Below the pieces are notes generated by a model. It searched no databases. It was given only the letters and a program-made list of their open reading frames with translations, and was not told the DNA's origin. From Limnephilus marmoratus (Eukaryota; Arthropoda; Insecta; Trichoptera; Limnephilidae), in assembly GCA_917880885.1 (NCBI GenBank), contig OU862922.1, positions 744,001-808,000 on the forward strand: a DNA stretch of 64,000 nucleotides, read 5' to 3'. Shown here piece by piece: positions 19,930 through 31,256 of this stretch. Position numbers and translations under genes: made by a program. Positions within the stretch are counted from its first letter, which is position 1. Every line of letters starts with the position of its first letter.

Positions 19930-20745
19930 ATTTGACGTATATTCTCATTCCCTATTCATGAACGTCATCCCATTGTTGTACATTTGGCGGTGCATCCGGA
20001 GAATGGTCAACCAGTTTATTTCATTGCATCGAATGTTGCCAAACGTGCTGAAACACCTCCAGCAACAACACTGACCAGTTTCTTTTCGATTTGCCAATAT
20101 CTGTTTGCCCGAACGTTGCTCTACCCTGAGATGCCACATTATTACACTTGGAACGCTTCGTCGAAGAGATTTCCAGGTCGGAAACACGGCGATGTGGTTA
20201 CTGATCATCCGGTTGTGCGTTTTACTGATGCTCTTGGTCACATTTACACACTTGCGGTTGTTGATGGTGAATGTTCGTGAGCCGACATCATTTGAATCAC
20301 AAGTCAATGGTGTAGTGTGCCCAACATTTCGTGTTGCAAGTCAGCAGGTCAATTTGCTTGAAAACGATACTCATTGGGACATGACAATCGCTGAAGCAAT
20401 TGTTTCTGCATCTCCAGTCTGATACGCAAATTATTTTCTATCATTATTTCGACATGTTTCCCATCGAATCCATGTGAACTATGGAACAAGTACAAGGATG
20501 ACATGTCAGAAGACATTTTACATCGAATTCGCTTCAGTTCGGGGAATCCCGATCTCGAGGTGAATGAGGATTACAAAAACAGGCTTTGTGTTTGATCGAA
20601 GACCTGCATTACCTCAAGTACGGCAGTTTGTTAGTCAAGTTAGGATTACCAATGCCAGATCGCGGAATGAACGACGCTTTCAATCAAGAATTAGAACGTG
20701 AACGTCAATATGATCAAGATGTATTGACCAATCAGCCACGCCCGG
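19930..20745 (+). pseudogene. Helitron Rep/helicase protein, N-terminal fragment
   Basis: Reading several frames in turn gives VHPENGQPVYFIASNVAKRA, RAETPPATTLTSFFSICQ, ARTLLYPEMPHYYTWNASSK and ENDTHWDMTIAEAIVSASP. Near 20660 there is PDRGMNDAFNQELERERQYD. These blocks are colinear with the Helitron_like_N to pre-helicase region of insect Helitrons. Multiple frameshifts and small deletions make it non-functional. Confidence 0.8.
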
Positions 20746-20780
20746 CACCACAGTGACAAACAAACAGTGATACTGAACCT

Positions 20781-21569
20781 TTGGTGCAGAGTAAAAAAGT
20801 TACTGATAACAGTTCAGCGCTCGGCGCTCAGACACCGACAAATCTAAAAGATATTCAAGATCTAGTGATGAACAAGACATCTAATCTGGAAAAAACCCAA
20901 AATGATATTCTAGACCAAAACAACAAAATACTTGAAAGTATTCAATTTATGAGTTCTCAATATGAGGATTTCATGGCTAAAATACGTGACATTGAACTAA
21001 AGAACGATGAACTCACTAAAAAGAACTCAACCTTGCAAGCGAGGATTTATGTCTAAGAAAAATGTGTGGACATGCAGGAAAGGGAACTCAAAGCGAACAA
21101 CATAGAAATAAGAGGCATCCCAGAAATCAAAGGAGAAAATCTGCAAGACGTTTTATTTAATATCTGCAAAACAACAAAGTCCTCCACTGATACAAAGGTC
21201 ATTGATGCCATTCATCGCGCCGCAAAAAAACACAACAATAGTCATCCAAGAGAAATCATTGTCAAATTCAAAACGAACATAGCAAGAGAACACCTGTTAA
21301 CAGACGTAAATTTTTTTAACAAAAACAAACAGAAGCTAGAAGACAGATTGAACACCTCAAACATCGGTATAGCTGGTTCCTGCTCACCGATATTCATTTC
21401 AGAATAACTGACATTTCGCGGTAAACAGCTGTGGTACAAGACACGAACTGCGGCGAAGGGGAAACAATATCGCTTTGTTTGGACTAAACGGGGGCAGATC
21501 TATATTCGCAAAAACGATGGTACTAATGCCATTATTATCTCCGACGAAAGCAAATTGGCTGCGCTTTGA
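20781..21569 (+). pseudogene. LINE ORF1, coiled coil plus nucleic-acid-binding domain
   Basis: One frame runs for about 263 codons, broken by two TAA stops (21054-21056 and 21405-21407), to a TGA at 21567-21569. Residues 15-95 form a coiled coil (LEKTQNDILDQNNKIL, ELKNDELTKKNSTLQ). Then comes the RRM-like/L1-ORF1p-type segment ERELKANNIEIRGIPE and TKVIDAIHRAAKK. The end reads LTFRGKQLWYKTRTAAKG and YRFVWTKRGQIYIRK, typical of insect LINE ORF1. Both lesions are single nonsense changes; the frame is otherwise kept. Confidence 0.75.
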
Positions 21570-21639
21570 TAACTTTGTTAAATTTGAACTAATGGCTATT
21601 CTTTCGAGGTATGTCTTGACCCGAGCATTTATGTCTCGC

Positions 21640-21965
21640 CCTCATATTTATATTTGTATTTGTATCATTTACTATCCTTCTGGAATTAACTTGATATCAC
21701 GCAGTTCCTGCTACCTTATTATTATTATTATTATTATTGTTTTTGCCTCCTGCTATCTCTTTCATAGTACTACATCTAATTACTTTATTTATACTATATT
21801 ATTTTATATTACTCATATTTGTATAATTTACTACAGTTCTGGATTTCATTTGATATCACGCAATTCCTGCTTCCTTTTTGTTTTTAATTCTTGTTATCTC
21901 ATTCATCAAACCACATCTAACCACATCGCTTATACTATTTTATTTATATTAAGCACACTTACCAC
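21640..21965 (+). repeat. Tandem duplication (~170 bp) in the LINE inter-ORF region
   Basis: Two diverged copies share CATATTTRTAT, ATTTACTAYMSTTCTGGA, TTGATATCACGCARTTCCTG and an ACATCTAA...CTTATACTATTTTA block. The 196-codon ORF here is low-complexity and not a gene. An (ATT)n run lies at 21718-21738. Confidence 0.55.
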
Positions 21966-22045
21966 TATAACTTCATTTGAATTCGCATTTAATCACATTT
22001 TACTCGGGAACCAACTTCTATACAACACACAACCAACACATACTT

Positions 22046-25000
22046 ATGATTCAATTACATTTTGATACTGGAAATGATTCCGGTATAGATCTTAACATGA
22101 ATGTCATTGATGATCTGAACAATCTAAATAACTACAAATGGTGCGCTTACAACGTTAAAATTATACACCAAAATATTAGAAGCATTTCTAATATTGACGT
22201 TTTTTTTAATTTTTCTGGATCAATTCAATTACCAATTTGATGTTATAATTTTATCGGAATGTTGGCTTAATAAAGATTACACCTCAAAAGTCATTCGCAA
22301 TTACTCTGAACACCACACAAACATATATCTCAATAAGTCTAGCGGGATTGTTGTCTACATCAAAGACGGACTTCAATGTCAAGTTGATGAAATATTCTTA
22401 TCACAATCCAACTGCCTAAAAATTGTACTGAATAATAACTTATGCATTTTTGCAATCTACAGATCACCCTCTTTTCAAAATATTGACACTTTTCTGAGTT
22501 CACTCCAATCAATTATTAACAGCTCAAAAAAAATAAAACAACAAATAATTATAGGCGACCTCAACATCAATACGATTAACGAATATCACCGCCAATCCAA
22601 CGATTACTTATGTTTGTTAACAGAAAATGGATTCATTCAGACAATTATGAGCCCTACTCGTGAGCAGGGCAGGAGTAAATCTTGTCTCGACCACATCAAT
22701 GTCAAAAAAAAATAACCATGTTGACTCATTTGTCATTCACTCTACAATCTCAGATCACTACACAACAGCACTCTGCCTCAAAAACAAACCTCCTAATCCT
22801 GCTAAAATCAAACACGTTGCAAGAATAAATTACAATAACTTAATTGAGGACTTGAGCTCAGAAAACTGGCAAAATGTTCTAGACCAAACTGATGCCGACT
22901 CATCAATGAATGAATTTATCACTAAATTACATTTATATATATCTAAATATTCAAGCAATAAACTTATACCACATAAGCAAATAAAACTCACGCCATGGAT
23001 CACCCCTGGCCTTATCAAATCAATTAACATTAGGAACCAACTTCATGCGAAGGCGAATAGGTGCCCTGAGAATATTATAGTACAAGCTCACTACAAAAAG
23101 TATAGGAACCTTTGCAAAAAACTAATAAGATCGGCGAAAGAAAATTATTTTTAAAAATTCATTTACCATAATAACTGTACTCCAAAACGTTTATGGGAAG
23201 CATTTCGCAACATAACTAAAACAAAAATAAATAAATCTTCCGATATTAAATCATTGAACATCAATAACGTGAACACCTCAGACCCAAAAATCATTGCAAA
23301 TTTTGCCAATAATTATTTCACGTCAGTGGGAGTCACACTTGCAAAAAAAATTCTCAACAATCTTAATACAACAGAATCCGATCTCGCTAAGTTAACAATC
23401 TCTAATTTCGGTCATAAATTGGACAATATCCAAACAACTTCAAATGAAGTCATGAAAATAATTGACGAACTCAAGTCATCGAATGCTTGTGGTCCTGATA
23501 ACGTCTCATCAATTCTGCTAAAAAGTATTAAATCCTTCATAGCAACTCCAATAGCCTATATTTCCAATCTAAGCTTCGATTCAGGAAAATTTCCAAATCA
23601 TTTAAAACACTCTACCGTTATACTGCTTCACAAAAATGGAGATAAATCGCAGATACACAATTACCGGCCAATTTCTTTGCTCAATTCTGTCTCGAAAATT
23701 ATTGAGAAAATTGTGAAGAATCGTCTCAGTCATTACCTTGAAAAAATATATCCTTTCCAATAGACAGTACGGCTTCAGACCAGGATTGAGCACTGAAAAT
23801 GCCATTACAAACCTGATGAAATTCATCTCCAACAATATCGATAGAGGAAGAAAATGCGTTGCACTCTTCTTGGATCTAGCCAAAGCGTTCGATACTATCT
23901 CACACAAAATTCTCTTAAAATAACTACAGCGCATCGGTATTCAGGGTCAGCTACTAAAGTGGCTGGGTAGTTATCTGGAAAATAGGAGCCAAAGAGTGAA
24001 TATTAACGATACTCTAAGCGATCCAGCTGATATTAACTTTGGTGTACCTCAAGGAAGCACTCTAGGACCACTTTTATTCAATATCTATATAAATGAATTA
24101 TGTAACAGTTCATTCGCCGATCACATTATCACCTTTGCCGATGACACAGTATTATTATTTGAAGGAAAAAATTGGAATGAAGTTCATAATAATTCAGAAA
24201 TTGGTATTAACAAAGTAAAAGCATGGCTGGATAATAATCTTCTCACTCTCAACACTGACAAAACTAAATTCATCCGCTTCAGTGCAACTCAAGCGGGACA
24301 ACCAAGAGAAACTCACAGAATTATTATACACCATTGTAATGACCCAAACACTTGCAATTGCAATACCTTAGAATATGTGAATAGCATAAAATATCTAGGA
24401 ATTATCGTAGACAAGAACCTGAGATGGAATGAACATATCGACGCAATTTACACAAAGGTCAGAAAACTCACGCATCTTTTCATGGCTATTAGAAATATTC
24501 TCAGCGCAAAAGATCTGAAACTAATGTACTATGCCATGTGCAACTCATTACTTGAATATGCATCTTTAGGATGGGGAGGATGTACCAAATCAATTCTGGA
24601 CCCCTTAGCCAAAGCACAGAAATCATTACTAAGGGTCATCCTTAAAAAACCATACAGATACCCCAGTAATGATTTATTCAAAGAGATAGGAGTTTTGGAT
24701 GTTAGGCAACTATTCATAAGAAAAGTTATATTGTACACAAAAAAATATCGTCACCTCTTCCACTCAGTAGAACATTACCACAACACCCGACATGCAGGAA
24801 GGAATCCAATAGTTCCACTTACTACTATGACATCCCTTGCTCAAAGACAATATTCTTACCTAGGTCCAAAAATGTACAACCTTATACCCGGTTCTTGGAA
24901 ATTGAAAAGTGCAAGCGTCCTGCGTAAATTAGTCAATGATTGGATTCTGAACGGAAAGTCGAAAGTGAACGTATGTTGTATAACTGGTAAACAAAATCAC

Positions 25001-25054
25001 ATAACTTTCCTTTTCACTAGGCCAAAAATCCTACCACACTTCATTGAGTTCTGA
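22046..25054 (+). pseudogene. LINE ORF2, endonuclease plus reverse transcriptase
   Basis: The N-terminal endonuclease/exonuclease/phosphatase domain shows KIIHQNIRSI, IILSECWL, IIIGDLNIN, SCLDHI and SDHYTT. The RT follows with LTPWITPGL, NACGPDNVSS, HNYRPISLLNSVSKIIEK, NRQYGFRPGLSTENAI, ALFLDLAKAFDTISH, GVPQGSTLGPLLFNIYIN and the catalytic FADD (FADDTVLLF). A C-terminal domain runs to 25054. At least four breaks (near 22200, 22700, 23155, 23765 and 23920) split it. The motif order is that of the CR1/Jockey group. Confidence 0.85.
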
Positions 25055-26129
25055 TATTGTTTCGCAATCATATACATCAGAATTCAAGATATATTCATAT
25101 GTCAGTGTTCGCAACGTTTCGACATCCTTTCTGATGTTTTATACATGGGAATTATGGTTATGCGCCCCTGAAGCCTGTCTGCTCTGTCTCCGTGTAGGTA
25201 CATCACTGCTGTAAAGCACGTGTAAAGCGAATCACACACCTACACGTCGCACGCTAACTCTGTGTGTAACTTGGTACCAACCTTACAACGGTAATGATTC
25301 ATGATTTATAATAAATAAATAATACCTACATAACACAACATGTATGGCGTACGAAGTAATGCACCAACTTCACCAAAGTAGCACTAAATTAGGTACTATT
25401 TTATTTTTATTCATAGTTTATATTTCTATCTATATTTATAGTTATTGTTTTTATATTTTAGCAGGAGTACCTAGTTCAAGACATGAGCGCGGTGTATATT
25501 CATATTGTCGTACTATCATGTGTATTCAAGTATATTGTATCACGTATATGCATATTGTCGTAAAATAACATAGATTATTACATTCATAAATTATAGCTAA
25601 TATTTTAAATTTTACTGTTCCTTCTATAAGTGTACTATGTATAAATAGTTCAAACTACTAAACACATAACCTAACGTAATTTCATATATTTATGTTGTAA
25701 ATCTTTTGTAATCCCTCCATCATGTTATCAGGTATATGTTACACTTTTCAATACTATTAACTTACTTATCTCATACTCTGTAAATCTGAATGTATGAAAT
25801 ATTACCAGGTTAATTCGGTAAATCCGATTATAATATATGCTACCAGATTACCTTTTCTACTTTGTCACAAAAAAATGTATGTGTACTTATATTTATATAT
25901 ATTATATACATTTTCTTTATTACACAGCTTAGTTTCAGAGGAAAATGATTTTTTTTTGTATTTGTTATGTAATTATGTATCTACATTTCAGGAATAATAT
26001 TAATATGAACTAAACATGTCAATTTGTCCCAGGAACGGGAAACTTTCCTAGTTGGACAGGCAAAGCTTTTCAAATTATAATTTTGTACTTTCTTTTGTAT
26101 CTATAATAAATAAATAAATAAAAAATCAG

Positions 26130-26402
26130 TTCGAACGAATGTACCTATCACTCTTGAACCCCCAACAGAAGGAAGTATACGATACGTTAATGAAGGCAAT
26201 TAATGATGGAAATTGTGACTTATTTTTTCTCGATGCGCCCGGTGGAACTGGGAAGATATCTAATGACAACAAAACGAAAAATGTCGTATATTACAATCCA
26301 GCAAATAGTTTAACAGAAAGTAGTACAATAATGCCACGTGAATCATTTCGATTCGCTTTAATAAAGCAAATGCCTTGCTGCCACGTAAATTACATTTCTT
26401 AA
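26130..26402 (+). pseudogene. Helitron Pif1-helicase fragment with Walker A
   Basis: LNPQQKEVYDTLMKAIND followed by LFFLDAPGGTGK is the start of the Helitron Pif1-like helicase with its Walker A (GGTGK). The rest is replaced by a short unrelated-looking tail, so motifs II-VI are missing. It continues the N-terminal fragment that ends at 20745 on the other side of the LINE. Confidence 0.8.
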
Positions 26403-26513
26403 TTCATTTCGAGTATTCATTTTAACTTAAAAAAAAAGAAATTAATTCAGCTAATAAGTTAACACAAACGGTTATTGATTCTGAGGCGGTATGAAGTTCG
26501 CCGTGTCAGCTAG

Positions 26514-26930
26514 TTAATATATAAAACAAAGTCGGGTTAGTTACACCATTTGTAACTTATGAACGGCTGGACCAATTTTTACGATCTTTGATTTGTTGGA
26601 TTTGTCTTCGCCCCGAATAGCAGAATAGCTATAAAAAAATCAGAAAGAATCAATAAAAAAAGTTATGAAGAAAATTCTTTTCCTCATACATTTTGTATGG
26701 AACGAATTCTCATCTTTCGAAAAAGCTGAAGAAATATTGTGATAAGTATAATATTGAGTAGTGAGTGAATTCCAAAAATTCAAAAACGTCAAATGTCAAT
26801 GCGCAGATTGATTTGTTTTTGTTCTAAAACATATAATGCTGCCCCTCTTCATTACACACTAAATGTCAACAGTTGAAAATGGGACAAATGATGAACGTAT
26901 ATCTGCACCCCTCCACAGGAAAAATACAAT
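26514..26930 (+). mobile_element. Helitron copy C, 5' part only, abutting copy B
   Basis: It begins TTAATATATAAAACAAAG directly after the CTAG end of copy B and follows the copy B 5' region (19326-19740) for about 400 bp. It is then cut off near ACAGGAAAAATACAATCC. Head-to-tail contact with no intervening host base suggests rolling-circle read-through or reinsertion at the 3' terminus. Confidence 0.75.
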
Positions 26931-27424
26931 CCATCCATCCATATGAGGGAGCGGGCCGGATCGGCAGAGACGGGACGTGAATAAAAGGCGTCAGGGATGT
27001 GAGTCTGTCGTTTATTGGGCTACGTAGCGAGGTCGGTGAAAAGGTAACAAGATGTATGCGGAGTGCCGTGGAGGAGATGCTGCAGGCGCACGGAGGTGAT
27101 GGTGTGGTGAAGGTCGATGATGCTGTGGTGGAGCAGACCACGGGTCTGCATGTCACCAGCGCGTTGCTCGACACCATGGCAATGGAGACAACCTATCTTC
27201 CAGGCCGTTGCTCGACGCTTTGAGTCGCGGAGATGAACGGTGAGTGGCTCGGTGAGCTGAGCCACCAGCAGGTAGTCCTGGCGAGGCGGAGCGTGTTTCC
27301 ATGGCGGCGAAGAACGGCGGGCTTCGGGGTGTCATGAAAAGGTGAGCTGATCCCTTGGCTGAAGGTGGCGTCGAACCTTATAAGTCGCGGGATGTAGCTG
27401 TTCTCAGAAGCTGAAGACACGATG
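26931..27424 (-). other. Unassigned GC-rich segment, LTR-like signals on minus strand
   Basis: Clearly richer in GC than its neighbours. The minus strand has TTATAAGG (about 27380) and CCCAATAAACG (about 27015) in LTR-like order, 365 bp apart. It might be a solo LTR, but no second copy, TG..CA ends or duplication could be defined. Short ORFs on both strands are not convincing. Confidence 0.35.
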
Positions 27425-27428
27425 GGCC

Positions 27429-27459
<31 letters not shown>

Positions 27460-27480
27460 CGGACAATTAGTCCAATTAAC
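27425..27480 (-). repeat. 3' tail of the minus-strand host LINE
   Basis: (TTTA)n followed by CGGACAATTAGTCCAATTAAC. It is the poly-(TAAA) tail and last 3' UTR bases of the LINE whose remaining parts lie at 45983-46241 and 56774-57490. It is cut off from them by the hAT element at 27489. Confidence 0.75.
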
Positions 27481-27900
27481 AATACATCCAGGGCTGGGCA
27501 AAATACATGCTTTGCTGTAATTGAAATACAAATTACAAAATACTTTCTCGCATGTATTTAAAATACGAAATACAAAATACATTCAAGTCATGTATTTGAA
27601 ATACAAAATACAAAATACAGTATTTTAACCATTTTTTAATTTCAAATACAAAATACAAATTACAAAATACAAAATACATTTGGTTTTTGTAGAACCTTTG
27701 ATTGCAATAAATTATCTTAAGTGCCCATACCCATATCTAAGGGTGCATTTCCATAGAAGCAAAGCTGAGCAGAATGAAACAGAGACGTGCTAAAATTGAC
27801 TAATCATATTGCTCACGAGACACATCTCGTCTCCGCCCCACTTGTAAAGTTTTGTGGTATAGGACTTAGGTGTTAGATTATAATAATTATTTTATAATAA

Positions 27901-28545
27901 CACTAGCTGGTTCCCGGCATGCGTTATAATGCAATATTCAAAGAAATAAATTGTTTCTCCCTGCATGTCCTTTCCCGTGCGTCCCCGTTCCCCTACCGCA
28001 TCCCCTTCCCCTCTTGCATTTCCCTTCCACCTTCCCTGCCTACCCTCTCCCCTCTCCCGCTCCCCCATCCCGCCAACCCCCCTCCCGCGGTCCATATATT
28101 TAGTCCCAGTACATTCTGTTTTCAAACAACTCGCGTGCCAGCTATTATAATTTTTTATTCAAATTTTCATTTTTCACATATTACAAATATTCATTTTTCT
28201 ATATTACAAGAACAATTAATCAAATTTTGTACCTCACACAGGTACCTATTTAAAATATCTATAATTTAAAAAATCCATAGACAATTCTTTTGTTACAAAA
28301 AAAACAGCTGCCTGCTAAATTCAAATTTCATCAAACGCGCGAACTGTCAAAGGTGCGAAGTTAAAATAGTCGTTAAGTTTTCTGAAATTATCCAATTGTC
28401 TGCGTAATTTTCTTGATTTTTCTTTCCGTAAGAACCTTCTATAAAGTATTAGTAAACTTAAAAAAAAATGAAATGGGTAAAGTCATTCTGAAGTTATGGC
28501 GTGATCAAGGGAAACAAGGATTCATTTTTATATATGAATGGATGG
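27901..28545 (+). repeat. Pyrimidine-rich non-autonomous repeat, copy 2
   Basis: It starts ACTAGCTGGTTCCCGGCATG and has the CCCCTTCC-type core, CTCGCGTGCCAGC and a diverged tail ending TTCATTTTTATATATG. Same family as 5935-6296 and 57480-57970. An extra ~300 bp of AT-rich sequence lies between core and tail compared with the other copies. Confidence 0.65.
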
Positions 28546-29458
28546 CATTTGTATAGCGCAGTTTTGTGCTATTTCATTTCAAGTGCGCTCTACAGTAATT
28601 AACTTAAAAATAATGTAGTAATCAGTCAAATTATTCCTATAGTGCTTGATCTAATACTATGATACAAAAATGTACTATACAAAGCAATGACAAGTATAAT
28701 ATAATATATTACAAAATGTACAATAACAGTGCTATTATAGCACAGGACAATAATTGTATGAGACCACTTTTCTGTTCCATACAAATACTGTAAGCAATAG
28801 GGGCGCTAGACTCCGATCGTCACTTTGGTTTCGGGAGATAGTAATAACTCAGAAGTTTCTTGGATAATGAATGACTATTTATTTTTCAGACGGTTTTTAT
28901 ACTAATCTGTGTTAAAGGAAAACGTAAACATGTTATTCATTTTGCCACCTGTTGTTTACCTGGATGATCGCAGGTGTTCAGTTTCGTGAATAACAAACTT
29001 GTTTTGACACGAAGGGTTTTTTCTTGCATGGGTTGACGTCAGTCCGCACCTGTTGTTTACCTGGATGACCGCAGGTGTTCAGTTTCGTGAATAACAAACT
29101 TGTTTTGACACGATGTGTTTTTCTTGCATGGGTTGACGTCAGTTCACACCTGTTGTTTATCTGGATGACCGCAGGTGTTCAGTTTCGTGAATAACAAACT
29201 TGTTTTGACACGAAGGGTTTTTTCTTGCATGGGTTGACGTCAGTCCGCACCTGTTGTTTACCTGGATGACCGCAGGTGTTCAGTTTCGTGAATAACAAAC
29301 TTGTTTTGACACGATGTGTTTTTCTTGCATGGGTTGACGTCAGTTCACACCTGTTGTTTATCTGGATGACCGCAGGTGTTCAGTTTCGTGAATAACAAAC
29401 TTGTTTTGACACGAAGGGTTTTTTCTTGCATGGGTTGACGTCAGTCCGCACCTGTTGT

Positions 29459-30456
29459 TGTAACATATCTATTTCATGAGCAGGTACTGCTCAAAATAGG
29501 TACCGTTTATTGTCTATGCTTTATTTATTTTTTCTTTTTTTTTTTAACTTTGTTGGTTGGCGAAACTGCAACGAGACCGGAAACGTCATTCGAGGAAAGA
29601 TGGCGGCAGACATCACGTAATTTTTTGGAGGCGAGAGGAGATTTTTTGAGGAGGAGTTTTGGTTGTAAAAGATTCTAGTGCAATGTAGCCTAGAAAGTTA
29701 TTTATTTTTCGTTCTGTGAGTGTGGGACGACTTAAATGGCATAGAAGCCTTATTTTTTTGTTGAATTCCTCGCCGGATGCCGGGAGATTGCTGTATCCGC
29801 ATGCGGAAGAAAATTTAAACGGTAATCAACGGGGATGTATTGATTACTTGGCTGTTCCTTGGCCGGTGGGATTTTTACACGCCGCTTGATGGGTGTAGAT
29901 CCGCCGTGTGCCTGTTTGTTGGGTGGAATCCCTTTAAATGAAGCAGCTTTGCGACTCTTGAAGAGTGCGCCGACGTTACTGTTCCTTGGCCGGTGGGATT
30001 TTTACACGCCGCTTGATGGGTGTAGATCAGCTGTGGATTTCCTTGAAACTGGTGGCCCCATGACGTGCTGGACGGTGTCTCGGGGTTGGCTGTCGTCGTT
30101 TGCAGGAGTGTCACGACTATCACGGCGACGGGACGTGTGCGGAATTAATAATTAAACGTAATTAGCTGACTCTCTCTTTCTACTACAGTTAATAGTTGCT
30201 CGAGGTATTTATGTATTGTTTACTTTTCCTTGGTTCCTTTTTTCTCTTGCAAAATGCAATAAACTTAACATTCATTTTCACTAGTAAAACCAGCGTTTTT
30301 TATATGCATGACCTCAAAATCCTTTTCTCCACTATCCTGCGAAGGAGATCTTCTTGCTCTGGGAAGACAGCGGTCGGATGACAAAAGGTATAGGTACCTA
30401 CACTAAATACTATTACCTTAAATAATAATTCACATTACATTTGAATACACATTACA
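29459..30456 (+). repeat. Gypsy-1 5' LTR (998 bp)
   Basis: Starts TGTAACATATC, ends ATACACATTACA. It contains two copies of TGGCCGGTGGGATTTTTACACGCC (29862 and 29990) and AATAAACTT (30258) as a possible poly(A) signal. ORFs within it are repeated unchanged in the 3' LTR and are not genes. Confidence 0.92.
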
Positions 30457-30458
30457 TT

Positions 30459-30476
30459 TGGCGGCCCAATCTATGA
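30459..30476 (+). promoter_or_regulatory. Gypsy-1 primer-binding site
   Basis: TGGCGGCCCAATCTATGA begins two bases after the 5' LTR. It starts with TGG, complementary to a tRNA CCA end. The tRNA species is not assigned. Confidence 0.6.
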
Positions 30477-30984
30477 GTTTTTTAAGTTTAATAACTGGTG
30501 CTCGGATGGGATTTTCAGTTCATGCATATATCAATTAGGATGGTATTGATAATTTGTAAGTTATCTGTATTTTACGATGTATCTTTTATAGAACGCATCA
30601 GTGTGTGTAGTTTTTTAGGTTAGGAACATGTTTTCTTATACGCATTTATACTTGTTTGACGTTTCTGCTTAGTTTATGTGTTGCCACACAGATAAATGCG
30701 TGATAATATATTGTTTTTGACAATTTAAAAGAACTTTGTTAGCAGTGACAAACTTACGAATTTGTGGGGGAAAATATTTCATCTTTACTGGCAATACATG
30801 AATTTCAAATGTCAACTGTCACCTGCCAAATTGACGTGTTTGTTTATCAACATACCTTGTAAATACGTAAAGCAACGTATAATTTTTTTAAACAACATAC
30901 TCCCAACGTACAATATATGAAATTGTTTTCAAATTAATTATTCTTTACTTCTGTATTCATCGGTTCGATTTATTCACGGCTTTA

Positions 30985-31070
30985 CACGGTGTCCGGTGAG
31001 CTACATACATTATAAAATGTCCGGTGAGCTACATACATTATAAAATGTCCGGTGAGCTACATACATAAAA
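30985..31070 (+). repeat. Three ~28-bp tandem repeats in the Gypsy-1 leader
   Basis: TGTCCGGTGAGCTACATACA occurs three times in direct succession, spaced by TTATAAAA, with a partial GTGTCCGGTATTTC at 31149. It lies about 190 bp upstream of gag and could affect packaging or translation; this is speculation. Confidence 0.8.
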
Positions 31071-31256
31071 AATTTTTTTTTTTTTGGAAAATAATTTTGA
31101 TTTTTTTTTCTAATAATTTTTTTTAATGAAGGATAATTTGCTTTACAGGGTGTCCGGTATTTCAAACTATAAAGTACATTATTTTTTTTTTTAAATTCAA
31201 TAATTATTTAATTATTTTTTCCCAAATTTAAAATTAAAAAAAAAAAACAAAACAAA

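Larger units (their letters stand above)
20750..26123 (+). mobile_element. CR1/Jockey-type LINE inserted in Helitron B
   Basis: It carries an ORF1 with coiled coil, an ORF2 with endonuclease and reverse transcriptase, and a 3' end of (ATAA)n (26104-26123). Right after the tail the Helitron helicase sequence resumes at about 26128. The 5' boundary is set only by where Helitron similarity ends (about 20745). It is near full length but inactivated by stops and frameshifts. Confidence 0.8.
19323..26513 (+). mobile_element. Helitron copy B, interrupted by a LINE
   Basis: The 5' end A|TCTTAATATATAAAACAAAG and 3' end GTTCGCCGTGTCAGCTAG|T fit Helitron insertion between A and T with a CTRR terminus. 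It encodes decayed Helitron N-terminal (19930-20745) and Pif1-helicase (26130-26402) segments. These are separated by a 5.4 kb LINE (about 20750-26123). The rolling-circle Rep HUH motif was not found, and most of the helicase is deleted after Walker A. Without the LINE it would be about 1.8 kb. Confidence 0.8.

Noticed and set aside
26999..27223. 74-codon ORF in the GC-rich block
   Set aside because: Overlaps several opposing frames of equal length, no recognisable domain; the block looks more like an LTR fragment.
28944..29458. Regular ~100-bp repeats that could suggest a CRISPR-like array
   Set aside because: Units are contiguous without unique spacers, lie in BEL LTRs and recur identically at 44304-45020. 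The genome is eukaryotic.
29859..30155. 98-codon ORF duplicated exactly at 38421-38717
   Set aside because: Both copies lie in the two LTRs of Gypsy-1, so the duplication is the LTR itself; no domain is recognisable.
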